61,867 nucleotides of DNA from a virus, in IMG/VR virus record IMGVR_UViG_3300025570_000015, positions 1 through 61,867 of that record, one strand, 5' to 3'. The notes under the pieces are model-generated. The model saw only the letters and a list, made by a program, of their open reading frames with translations. It did no database searches and was not told the origin of the DNA. Positions within the stretch are counted from its first letter, which is position 1. Each line of letters opens with the position of its first letter. Made by a program: the position numbers and the translations under genes. Shown piece after piece: positions 17,031 through 24,342 of this stretch.

Positions 17031-18396
17031 TATTTTGTAAAATTTCTTCAGTTAAAAGTTGGCCTGACATTTTAGTTTTTAATGCATGCGTTTTGTGCGC
17101 ATTGTTTAATGGCTTTCCTGCTTTTGTTGTTTTTCCAGACATAGAGTCCCAAAGATCCTTAAATACTTCACCTTGATAAACTGGAGTTTCCACGCCTCCT
17201 AAATATTCACCTTTTATTTGTGTATCATATGTGCTGTGGGGAACTTGAGCTAGTCCTTGAATATTAGAACCTTTTTTAAAATCTTTAGCATTATTATATA
17301 ATAAACCACTTTTTGGGTTAATTTTACCAACAGAAAGCCCAGCCATTCCACTTCCCATATTTACCTGATTAGGATCTGTTACCGATTTTCTTATCATAGC
17401 AGGACTTGGAAAGCCTGCATCTTGCATTGCCCTATTGTCCATACCTCTAATAAATGCTTTTCTAATGTCTGGTTTTACCATTTTTAAATAAGGTCTTAAA
17501 TCTGGACTTTCTAAACCTACCCAATTAGGGTCATACGCTTTCATATATTGGTCATATTGAATTACGTCAGATTTTTTAATTGGCGCAAACTTTACCATTT
17601 CTGCCATAACTTCAGACGTAAAATCAGCAAAATCAACTGCATCTGGAGACATTCCTAATGAAATACCAACTATATCCGCTCCATTATTAGCTTCTTGTAA
17701 TTTAGCAGCATTATTATCAATTCTTGATATAATTCCTTTTTTAGATGCCCAAATAGCATCATCTAATTGATTTGCTCCAGACCTCATAAAGTCTATACCG
17801 CCGCCAACATCTACAGGATTTTCAAATGTGTTTCCTAGTAGGCCTTTAACAGTGCCAACGCTTGACCTATCACCCATGAGAGGTACAGCCACTTTCCCTT
17901 CTAAGCTTTCTAAGTCTAATTTTTTCTTTGGTGAAAGATTGGGGTCTAGAGTAAAATCTACATCAACGTCTGAAAGAGGTATATCCATTTTTGTTTTTTG
18001 AAACCCGTATGGGTCTAGTTCTTCTTTAGTTGGCGGCTTTAACCTAATATTACCACCAGACATGCCCAGCGCGTTAGGATCAACTTCAATGCGGTTAACT
18101 ACGTCAAGTAATCCACGTCCACCTTTTTTAAGCGCATCACCAACGCCCGGTATAATGCCAACTAAAGCTAAAGCGCCTAATCCTGCTGCATATTTATAAT
18201 TAGGATTATCTTTTTGCAGCTCATCATATATTTCTTTAGCCGCCATAGCGTCGCCAATAATAGGCGTGGCCTCAGCTATAAATTTTGCGGCGTCCATTGC
18301 GGTAAAGCTCATTGGCGTTACCTTTAAGCTGTCTACATAGTCAGCCCATTGAGCGTTTGTCCCACCTTGGTATGTATTTTGATCTAACAAGCCCAT
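17002..18396 (-). CDS. Modular (polyvalent-type) virion protein with exchanged C-terminus, unit A
   Basis: 464 aa. Residues about 28-120 (MDAAKFIAEATPIIGDAMAA, then a hydrophobic glycine-rich helix GALALVGIIPGVGDAL, then EVDPNALGMS) match residues 27-115 of the 533-aa unit B protein. The remainder (about 170-464) is unrelated to unit B: no ParB-like or ART motif, but a domain with PVDVGGGIDFMRSGANQ and DDAIWASKKG. From memory this resembles domains of large polyvalent proteins, but I cannot name it. The likely role is a carrier that delivers an effector with the DNA (inference). Confidence 0.6.
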   Translation of the reverse strand: MGLLDQNTYQGGTNAQWADYVDSLKVTPMSFTAMDAAKFIAEATPIIGDAMAAKEIYDELQKDNPNYKYAAGLGALALVGIIPGVGDALKKGGRGLLDVVNRIEVDPNALGMSGGNIRLKPPTKEELDPYGFQKTKMDIPLSDVDVDFTLDPNLSPKKKLDLESLEGKVAVPLMGDRSSVGTVKGLLGNTFENPVDVGGGIDFMRSGANQLDDAIWASKKGIISRIDNNAAKLQEANNGADIVGISLGMSPDAVDFADFTSEVMAEMVKFAPIKKSDVIQYDQYMKAYDPNWVGLESPDLRPYLKMVKPDIRKAFIRGMDNRAMQDAGFPSPAMIRKSVTDPNQVNMGSGMAGLSVGKINPKSGLLYNNAKDFKKGSNIQGLAQVPHSTYDTQIKGEYLGGVETPVYQGEVFKDLWDSMSGKTTKAGKPLNNAHKTHALKTKMSGQLLTEEILQNIMNAQGLLR

Positions 18397-18914
18397 TACA
18401 AGTCTAAATTCTGCTGCTTCATTAAGTCAAATACTTTGCGCATCATCTCCAAGTTACCTTTGTAGACACCAAACGCTGGGTCATCTTTAAACTCTTCTAC
18501 AAAGTTAAAGAACTCTTGCTCGTCAGTTATGTCAGGCAAAACTGTTTCTTTTATAGGGCCAAGTGGCTTTACGCCGTATAATAAACTGTAATAGTCACTG
18601 TCTGGCACTTGCACGTCTTTATTTAGCAAACCAAACTTACGCGCTGCTTTATCGGGTGCTTCAGTCATTTTTGATAGCAAACCCTGCTTTACTGGGTCAT
18701 TGCCCGCAAAATTAGCTTGGCCTAGCGTGCCGTAATACGTTTTATCACCAATATTTTCAACAGGTTTGCCGCCAGTAGTCATAAGTTGACCATTAACGTA
18801 TTCCATCTCGTCACCGGGCGTCAAAACGTTAGCCAGAAACTCGGTAATGCTGTTCCTGTCACTCGCGCCTTTGTCTAACGAGTTTAAAAAGCTCATAAAT
18901 TGATTTTGTGGCAT
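18396..18914 (-). CDS. Virion-module protein with conserved N-terminus, unit A
   Basis: 172 aa. Residues 1-95 (FMSFLNSLDKGASDRNSITE, LTPGDEMEYVNGQLMTTGGK, YYGTLGQANFAGNDPVKQG) match the unit B 183-aa protein almost exactly. The C-terminal half is unrelated, here acidic and helical. Its stop overlaps the start of the modular protein downstream. Having the same swap pattern as that neighbour suggests the two work as a pair. Function unknown. Confidence 0.6.
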   Translation of the reverse strand: MPQNQFMSFLNSLDKGASDRNSITEFLANVLTPGDEMEYVNGQLMTTGGKPVENIGDKTYYGTLGQANFAGNDPVKQGLLSKMTEAPDKAARKFGLLNKDVQVPDSDYYSLLYGVKPLGPIKETVLPDITDEQEFFNFVEEFKDDPAFGVYKGNLEMMRKVFDLMKQQNLDL

Positions 18915-18948
18915 AATTATAGCCTATACGTTGTTTTTTTACAAACTA

Positions 18949-19137
18949 TCACAATTTTTCCATATTAGCTAGTACAACGCGCATTCTATCTGATAACTTC
19001 CACGTCCCAGCGCGCCACCTAGCGGCATGTTGGGCATCTTCCAACGTCAAACCACGGCTCATATAGCTTTTTATCCATTTATTCATCATTAAATTTTTCA
19101 TCTTGGGTGACAAATTTGAAAATTTTTTTTGGTTCAT
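18949..19137 (-). CDS. 62-aa basic conserved protein next to TerL, unit A
   Basis: Basic helical protein with LSPKMKNLMMNKWIKSYMSR and DAQHAARWRAGTWKLSDR segments. It is ATGA-coupled to the TerL stop and is nearly invariant between units (54,491-54,679), so it is a real gene. A packaging or neck accessory role is possible from position. Family not recognised. Confidence 0.65.
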   Translation of the reverse strand: MNQKKFSNLSPKMKNLMMNKWIKSYMSRGLTLEDAQHAARWRAGTWKLSDRMRVVLANMEKL

Positions 19138-20531
19138 GCAATTCCCTTTAAATTGCGTTTAATTGACTTTTTCCAGCTTATATTTGCTCCAGATAGGGCT
19201 GTAGCTGCGTCGGAAGCCATAGTTAAGCATAATGCGTCGGCTAAATCGGGCGATTTTAGGCCACGCCTTCGCATTTCGTCTTTACTTTCGGCTTTCATCT
19301 TGCCTGCGCTGGTAAATGAGTACCTTATGCCAGTTAGCTCGGCTAAGAGTTGGTCATTCTTTGGTAATTTGCAGGATCTATCTTCGAGCCATCCCTTTGT
19401 CTTAAACCACAACTCGCTGCGTAAGTTTGTGTAGGTCTTGCCCATCGCGGGCGCTTCGCCAACATTAATTCCACGCACTGGCGCGCCTAACTCACGTAAT
19501 CTATCAACTACACCGCCGCCAACGCCAATACTATCCACGAGGATCTCGTTTGGGCGCAGGCTGGGCGATAGGCTTTCATATTCAGCCATTACTCTGCCCA
19601 CAGTCTGCATTAAGTCTAATCCCTGCCACGCGGTAATATCTGTCACGACATTGCCATACCTTTTGCATAATGCAGTCTTATCCGTGCCAAACCTTGCCAC
19701 GTCCAAGCCCCATATCGGCCTAATGTCGGGCGTAACCTCAATGTCTCGATGTATGGCGCTCTCGGCGACGTGAAACGGAATAATCGTATCATCGTCAGCC
19801 ATTGGAAACTCGCCAAGCACACGTATGCGAAACGCATTGCTATCCTCGCCGTAACGCTCACGCATTTCATCGACAAATTCTGTGGATACGAGAGGGCTAT
19901 CCACGCACGACCATCTGCGCGTCCACCAGCTCTTAGCCATTCTCGTTTGGCTCTCAAAGAATGTGCCAGAAGATCGCGTGGGGTTAGATAGGAGTAGCGT
20001 GGTTGCGCTGTGGCCTGACATCGAGCCAGCCGCAGCTTCGAAGACTTTCTCAGGCACACCTGACGCCTCATCTACCACCAATAAGACATTCTCGGAATGC
20101 ACACCAGCTAGTGCTTCTGGCGTTTCTGCGCGTGACGTTCTAGCTGATATGAAAGCCTCGGACGCTGCCGACGTTAGCTCGACGCGGTCTGATTTGGTGG
20201 TAATCAATTGCTGTAGGTGGGGTGGCAACTCGTTAATCCATCGTTTTAGCTCGGCAAACAATGCGTCAAACAATTGGGATGACGTGGGGGCTGTGACGAC
20301 TACTTTGTTGGGGAAGCGCAGTAGGAGAAACCAGAGCATAGCCCAAGACGCGGACGTTGACTTGCCCGTGCCGTGGCCTGATCTGACGGACATTTTACGC
20401 TCGCCGGATGCAATGGCGTTCAGAAACTCTTCCTGATAATCGTATGGCGTAGCGCCCAGCACCTCTTTGACGAATAGCACTGGCTCGTCCCGGTAACGTA
20501 GGACAAACTCTTGTAATGGGTTGTCACTCAT
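19134..20531 (-). CDS. terL: Terminase large subunit (packaging ATPase-nuclease), unit A
   Basis: 465 aa from MSDNPLQEF. Walker A SGHGTGKS (51-58), Walker B VVDE (152-155), coupling motif SNPT (182-185). The RNase H-like nuclease has D277 (GLDVARFG), D333 (ILVDSIG) and D429/D432 (SPDLADAL). It pumps DNA into the prohead and cuts the concatemer. I prefer the start at 20,531: GAGG lies upstream and the overlap with TerS is only 8 nt. The longer frame to 20,579 merely reads through the TerS tail and differs between units. Confidence 0.95.
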   Translation of the reverse strand: MSDNPLQEFVLRYRDEPVLFVKEVLGATPYDYQEEFLNAIASGERKMSVRSGHGTGKSTSASWAMLWFLLLRFPNKVVVTAPTSSQLFDALFAELKRWINELPPHLQQLITTKSDRVELTSAASEAFISARTSRAETPEALAGVHSENVLLVVDEASGVPEKVFEAAAGSMSGHSATTLLLSNPTRSSGTFFESQTRMAKSWWTRRWSCVDSPLVSTEFVDEMRERYGEDSNAFRIRVLGEFPMADDDTIIPFHVAESAIHRDIEVTPDIRPIWGLDVARFGTDKTALCKRYGNVVTDITAWQGLDLMQTVGRVMAEYESLSPSLRPNEILVDSIGVGGGVVDRLRELGAPVRGINVGEAPAMGKTYTNLRSELWFKTKGWLEDRSCKLPKNDQLLAELTGIRYSFTSAGKMKAESKDEMRRRGLKSPDLADALCLTMASDAATALSGANISWKKSIKRNLKGIA

Positions 20532-21024
20532 CGGATACATCCTCGTAATCTGCGTCAATCGTCTTTGCTTCACGCTCACGATCTTCGCGGTCTATTGCCG
20601 CCAAATCTGAATTAACTTTGCGTAGGGCGTCTAAATGCATGTCGCCCACGGATATTGTCACGTTTGTCTGGGGTCTGTTGCCGTATCGCTCTTGGTTGTA
20701 CGAGCCTGCCATGAATTTACGCCACTGCACCTTCTCTCGTGTGGCGGCTATTTCACTGCTGGTTGAGCCGCCATCCAAGTCATCTACCATTGTTAAGCCT
20801 TGCTCTACGAGTGCATCCGCTGCCTCTTGGCGGGCTTTGGCTAGGGCGTTGCCATACTCAGGGATAGTCTTGAGGGATGTGCTAAGATATTGCCTCGAGC
20901 AGTCATATTCTTTCGCAAGGGCTGTGAGGGTATTGCCAGAAGCTATCTGCTCAAACAAGTATTCAGCGCCGCCTTTGCTCAGTACATCAGCGAGTATTCT
21001 CCTGCGTAACGCTTTGCCTGCCAT
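20524..21024 (-). CDS. terS: Terminase small subunit, unit A
   Basis: 166 aa. The N-terminal helix-turn-helix region (ALAKEYDCSRQYLSTSLKT, about 34-52) is the DNA-recognition part. A helical middle with QEAADALVEQGLTMVDDL and the KVQWRKFMAGSYNQERYGNR segment are typical of phage small terminases. The C-terminus is acidic. It recognises the packaging site and loads TerL, which overlaps it by 8 nt. A TAGGAGAG ribosome site precedes the ATG. The conserved non-coding block directly upstream is the likely place for the packaging site. Confidence 0.85.
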   Translation of the reverse strand: MAGKALRRRILADVLSKGGAEYLFEQIASGNTLTALAKEYDCSRQYLSTSLKTIPEYGNALAKARQEAADALVEQGLTMVDDLDGGSTSSEIAATREKVQWRKFMAGSYNQERYGNRPQTNVTISVGDMHLDALRKVNSDLAAIDREDREREAKTIDADYEDVSDE

Positions 21025-21104
21025 TGATGCTCTCCTATTTTTTTTAAATTTTACAGTAGTTGTGCGTTATATTGCAAGGGGTGTGGGGGGGCTAATTTTT
21101 GGCT

Positions 21105-21448
21105 CTCGTGTGCGTGAGATTATACACACACACTACCCCCGTACAATCCGTTGACGGGGGGGCTTCCTCGCTGCGCCAGATGTGTAGTTTCGCCTAAATG
21201 GAACAACGCATAGCTCATATTGGCTGTATATTGACCGATATTGGGCTAACCTATTGATATCATTAGATATACTGTGGATTTACCTGTGTATGTCCGATAA
21301 TGTATATTATGTTAACTTTCAGTTTATCCGAAAGTATTGACTATAGATTTGCTTATTGCTACGCGGATGCGCGCCTGTAACAGTGCGCCAATGTGCTTTA
21401 TCGCACGCAATCTACACGCATTACCCACGCTGTTATGCCGCCAGTAAG
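21105..21448. other. Conserved non-coding block before terS: promoter and possible packaging site, unit A
   Basis: About 340 bp without a gene, nearly unchanged from 57,243-57,587, and best conserved at 21,105-21,335. It contains a 7-bp inverted repeat CCCCCGT / ACGGGGG around 21,134-21,158 overlapping the late promoter, an ATAAT-GTAT-ATTAT inverted repeat near 21,300, and a CTTTC/GAAAG hairpin near 21,320-21,335. Small terminases usually bind just upstream of or within their own gene, so a cos/pac role is plausible. Between 21,025 and 21,105 is only the leader and ribosome site. Confidence 0.55.
21119..21146 (-). promoter_or_regulatory. Candidate late promoter upstream of terS, unit A
   Basis: On the minus strand TTGTAC (21,146-21,141) and a consensus TATAAT (21,124-21,119) are spaced by 16 bp. 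The start would fall about 90 nt before terS. Unit B keeps TATAAT with TTCTAC at the same spacing. The -35 and spacer lie inside a hairpin-forming CCCCCGT/ACGGGGG inverted repeat, which could act as an operator. Confidence 0.65.
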
Positions 21449-21652
21449 TCAATGTACTGTCTGCTCTGCTTGCTCTAGCACTTGCTCGTGCAGCTCTATG
21501 AGCGCCTCTGCTAACGATTGTAGCACAGTCTGAGCTGGCACAATGGTAAGCCTATCAGTTAAATAGTCGCACAGCTCGTTAAGCTCGTTGTCCGCATCAT
21601 CACTGTCATCACAATGTAAATCTAATGTTAAGTTGATGATAAATTCAGACAA
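21449..21652 (-). CDS. 67-aa acidic conserved protein, TTG start, unit A
   Basis: A small acidic helical protein (LDLHCDDSDDADNELNEL, then AEALIELHEQVLEQAEQTVH). The start is TTG in both units, preceded by AAGGAG 7 nt upstream here and CGGAG in unit B. The protein is conserved while the 18 bp in front of it vary. It is the last gene of the replication operon, directly downstream of the structured RNA candidate. Function unknown; the acidity would suit a small inhibitor or DNA mimic, which is speculation. Confidence 0.65.
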   Translation of the reverse strand: MSEFIINLTLDLHCDDSDDADNELNELCDYLTDRLTIVPAQTVLQSLAEALIELHEQVLEQAEQTVH

Positions 21653-21672
21653 TGTCTTGCTCCTTGAAATGT

Positions 21673-21790
21673 GGGCGTGCAGTGAGGAAAGATAACCGCA
21701 CGCCCTAGTTAAGCGGGCATCGCATTGAAATGCAAAACAATGCGTCGGGAGGAGGAGAACCCGCTAACTATACTATGCCCCATGAAGGGC
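21673..21790. ncRNA. Structured RNA candidate with covariation, unit A
   Basis: Four helices can be drawn. P1 GGGCGTGC/GCACGCCC (21,673-21,680 with 21,698-21,705). P2 AGTTA-a-GCGGG/CCCGCTAACT (21,707-21,717 with 21,760-21,769). P3 inside P2, CGCATTG/CAATGCG (21,721-21,727 with 21,738-21,744). P4 GCCC/GGGC (21,777-21,780 with 21,787-21,790). In unit B P4 becomes GCCT/AGGC, a compensatory change, and all other changes fall in loops or linkers. Purine-rich loops (GAGGAAAG, GGAGGAGGAGAA) favour a plus-strand RNA. On the minus strand it would be the leader of the 67-aa gene. Family not recognised. Confidence 0.6.
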
Positions 21791-21802
21791 TGTTGTTCAA
21801 GC

Positions 21803-22096
21803 CTATCCAACCTCATTTGATAGCTCGTGAGCCAGCGCAAGGTAGCCGCACCCATCAATGCTACTATCCTCGTGCGACCCATTGCGTAACCTCGCAATCT
21901 TCAGCAGCGCCATCATGTTTGCCACGTCAGCCGCATTGATCCGCGTGCCAGTGTAAGCCGACCACATACTCGCAATACATCCAAAGTTATCCTGCGCGCT
22001 TCCGTACTGCCTCGCCCTATCCCCGTTGATCAATTGCTTTGCCGTGTCCAATACCTCAGACCTCATCATACCATCACTACTCATCTGCTTAACCAT
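21803..22096 (-). CDS. DUF6378-type phage protein, unit A
   Basis: 97 aa. Core motif LINGDRARQYGSAQDNFG (about 23-40), then ADVANMMALLKIARLRNG and the final DGCGYLALAHE, all hallmarks of the small DUF6378 family found near replication genes of phages. Biochemical role unknown. The first 13 residues differ from the unit B protein, which carries a longer N-terminus starting at a site equivalent to the 30-aa ORF at 22,181. Confidence 0.75.
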   Translation of the reverse strand: MVKQMSSDGMMRSEVLDTAKQLINGDRARQYGSAQDNFGCIASMWSAYTGTRINAADVANMMALLKIARLRNGSHEDSSIDGCGYLALAHELSNEVG

Positions 22097-22181
22097 TGTT
22101 AATACCCCGTTTCCCTAGCTCGTCCCTCGCTTGCCACCAAGCCAGACATTTGTTGTTCTTTTCTTTCATCTTATGTTCCAT
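22089..22181 (-). CDS. Possible 30-aa leader ORF, unit A
   Basis: Reads MEHKMKEKNNKCLAWWQARD and onward to INNG. It has the same GGGG-type ribosome site context as the unit B DUF6378 start (MEQEMKKK), and its stop overlaps the start region of the unit A DUF6378 gene by 8 nt. It may be a genuine small protein or the relic of the longer N-terminus kept in unit B. Confidence 0.4.
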   Translation of the reverse strand: MEHKMKEKNNKCLAWWQARDELGKRGINNG

Positions 22182-22195
22182 AATTCTTTACCCCG

Positions 22196-22359
22196 ATTTT
22201 ACCCTACTATTATTTACCTACTATTATATTACACCTATAGGTGTAATAATATAATAATAGGTTTGGTACGAGCTATTATTAATGATTAATAGGTTATGCT
22301 CTAAGTCATTGATATTGTTATTATTAATGCCAATTAATAGGTAATTAATAGGTATCATT
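22196..22359. other. AT-rich palindrome plus iterons: origin candidate, unit A
   Basis: Directly after the primase-helicase stop. A perfect 22-bp palindrome lies at 22,227-22,248 (centre CCTATAGG) inside longer imperfect arms (about 22,216-22,262). Three ATTAATAGGT iterons are at 22,285-22,294, 22,333-22,342 and 22,344-22,353, with a related AATAATAGGT at 22,253-22,262. An 18-bp core TAAGTCATTGATATTGTT (22,302-22,319) is identical in unit B. The iteron changes coherently to ATTAGTAGGT in B. It could instead be a terminator or operator array. Confidence 0.55.
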
Positions 22360-24237
22360 TTACTTCACTTTACCAAAACTATCGGTAAACCATATAAATC
22401 CCTCATTTTGGACAATATGACCGCCGCCAATTAGGCCATTGTAAGCTTGTTTGTACGTGCTAGTTGGATTGCTCGCGGATACTTTGCCCATGAAGTGCGA
22501 CTTGATTTCTTCCTCATTTATGCACCAATACGTGTTGGGTTCAGGCCAACCAACGCCAGCAGGGTTAGATTTGCCAACACCCTCGCCTCGCAATTGCTGG
22601 AAGCACGTCTTAAATAAGATCTGCTGCTTGCCCTTAATAGCTTTCTTATTGGCGGTTTCAATATCATCACTGCTTGCCGGCACAATCACGCACGTTGTCA
22701 CTGGATCGCCGTCAGCGTCATGCCCTAGCTCGATGACATTCAACTTAAAGTGAAACTTACGCCCACCCTCGAGATCTCTCTGCTTGGTGGACAACGCAGT
22801 GCGCAAGCCTGTCGCCTCGTCGTAACTCAGCTCTATCTCAGTCTCAACAGCAGCTCTCAGTGAACTATGACCACGAGCCTTTGCGTCCAAGTTCTTGCCA
22901 GAGTGATGCACGAGCAATAGATGAGCGCCCGTCTCGCCGCGTATCCTGTCACACGCAGCTATCACAGCCGTTGATGATGCAGGCGAGTTCTCATCACCGC
23001 CCGGCATTGATCTGGATAGCGTATCAACGATAATCATTGCGATGTCGCCATGCGCTCTCTTCACCTCGTCGCATAAGTCTATGATAAGCTGCACGTCAGC
23101 GTTTTCCTCAAGTAAATTCACTGGCAATGCACGCATAGCTAATTTAGCCTCATGCTCTGGATATTGCTGGCGTAAGGCCACGATCCTATTATGCGTTGTC
23201 ATACCGCCCTCAAGAGCCAGAAACAGCACCACACCGCCCTTTACCTTATTGCCATGCCAATCCTGCCCAGCAGATACATGCCAAGCCACATCCTGCACAA
23301 AGAATGACTTACCAACATTGCTTGGCCCATACACCATTGATAGCTGCCCAGCGCCAAACCAACCCTTGACAAGATAACTCCTGTCTAGCTGTGGTACTGC
23401 GTCGCCCGGAAAGAATACCTGATCTAACAAGCTTTTCACTTCCAATGCCTTGGCAGTCGCCTCTTTGCCCTGATTAATCCACATATCAGAGAAGTCCCAG
23501 CCGCCAATCTCTGGCACAATAGATTGCACCCCATGATCAGCAACGCATTTCTCAATCGCTTTTAAGCCTGCCTCGTCATTATCACCCGCAATTACCAAAC
23601 GCAAATTAGGACGTGCCTCTAACAGCTCACCTATCACAGCCGTCATATTGCCCGCAGATAATGCAAATACTGCCGGCCTACCCGTCGCCATATTCACTGA
23701 CATTGCAGTTGCCCATCCCTCGCATATGTAAACCAGATCATCTAATTTGCCGCCAATTACGCTAAAATTACCCACAACAGGCATTCCCGCAGAAAATTTC
23801 TTTGCGCCTGTCGGATTAATGTTCTGCGTGCCTACACGCTTACCCTTGGCATTAATGACCGGGATAACCAATATGTCACCCTTTATATCGGCATTGCCAA
23901 GCCCGATCTTTTTCTTAACCAAATATGGATGCGTAGCCTCTGCCTCTGGTTCAGGCCAACTTATGTTATATTCTTTTGTCATAGGCTTCTCATTCTCGTC
24001 AGGCCATAGCCTCTGCCTTCGCAGCGCATCTTTTATGCCAGCAAAGTCTGAGCATTTACGGCAGCTCACCATCACGCAGTTCTGAGCATCTTCCCTAATC
24101 CAGAACCTATCTTCACCCTGACATACCGGGCAAGCGCCATGATATTCGCCAATAGCCGTCTTTTTCAATGATAGTGCGCTTATAATTTTATCTGAGTATC
24201 TATCCCAGCTTGCATTTGGAAATTTCGTATTTTGCAT
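22360..24237 (-). CDS. Bifunctional primase-helicase, unit A
   Basis: 625 aa. An N-terminal zinc ribbon (H33, C36, C39, C59, C62) is followed by a TOPRIM primase fold with E173 (ICEGWATAMS) and GDND (218-221). The AAA/RecA-type helicase has Walker A GPSNVGKS (304-311), Walker B IIVDTLSRS (D405) and the sensor-like HLLLVHHSGK. It would prime and unwind at the phage fork, and without a phage polymerase it must hand over to the host replisome. The ribosome site AAGGA precedes the ATG. It is nearly identical to unit B except for the last 60 residues. Confidence 0.9.
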   Translation of the reverse strand: MQNTKFPNASWDRYSDKIISALSLKKTAIGEYHGACPVCQGEDRFWIREDAQNCVMVSCRKCSDFAGIKDALRRQRLWPDENEKPMTKEYNISWPEPEAEATHPYLVKKKIGLGNADIKGDILVIPVINAKGKRVGTQNINPTGAKKFSAGMPVVGNFSVIGGKLDDLVYICEGWATAMSVNMATGRPAVFALSAGNMTAVIGELLEARPNLRLVIAGDNDEAGLKAIEKCVADHGVQSIVPEIGGWDFSDMWINQGKEATAKALEVKSLLDQVFFPGDAVPQLDRSYLVKGWFGAGQLSMVYGPSNVGKSFFVQDVAWHVSAGQDWHGNKVKGGVVLFLALEGGMTTHNRIVALRQQYPEHEAKLAMRALPVNLLEENADVQLIIDLCDEVKRAHGDIAMIIVDTLSRSMPGGDENSPASSTAVIAACDRIRGETGAHLLLVHHSGKNLDAKARGHSSLRAAVETEIELSYDEATGLRTALSTKQRDLEGGRKFHFKLNVIELGHDADGDPVTTCVIVPASSDDIETANKKAIKGKQQILFKTCFQQLRGEGVGKSNPAGVGWPEPNTYWCINEEEIKSHFMGKVSASNPTSTYKQAYNGLIGGGHIVQNEGFIWFTDSFGKVK

Positions 24238-24258
24238 TTTATTCCTTCCTCAGTTTAT

Positions 24259-24333
24259 CGGACATGGTGGACATGTCTCGCAAATGTCCTGTCGTGTCCG
24301 TATGACAAAACCTCGTAAAGTTCTGTCATACGG
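24259..24333. promoter_or_regulatory. Paired hairpin element between SSB and primase genes, unit A
   Basis: A nested hairpin, CGGACA (24,259) with TGTCCG (24,295) enclosing GGACAT (24,269) with ATGTCC (24,284), runs into a second 10-bp stem CCGTATGACA (24,298) with TGTCATACGG (24,324). In unit B the second stem is CGTTAGACA/TGTCTAACG: both arms changed together. There is no T-run, so a regulatory RNA or protein-binding site is more likely than a terminator. Confidence 0.55.
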
Positions 24334-24342
24334 AATGTTTAA

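Noticed and set aside
20532-20579. 16-residue N-terminal extension of TerL (also 56,074-56,115 in B)
   Set aside because: It is the TerS tail in another frame, poorly conserved between units, without a ribosome site.
21681-21697. GAGGAAAG loop as part of an RNase P RNA
   Set aside because: Only this short string agrees; the 3' partner (ACAGAA type) and the remaining helices are missing, and the element is only about 118 nt.
21730-21939. Plus-strand frame behind the GGAGGAGG sequence, also present at 57,791-58,123
   Set aside because: It reads through the structured RNA candidate and then the antisense of DUF6378. Conservation is explained by those features, though the strong ribosome-like sequence made it worth a look.
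24259-24333. Calling the hairpins before the primase gene a rho-independent terminator
   Set aside because: No T-run follows either stem on either strand, and the duplication in unit B fits a binding or RNA element better.
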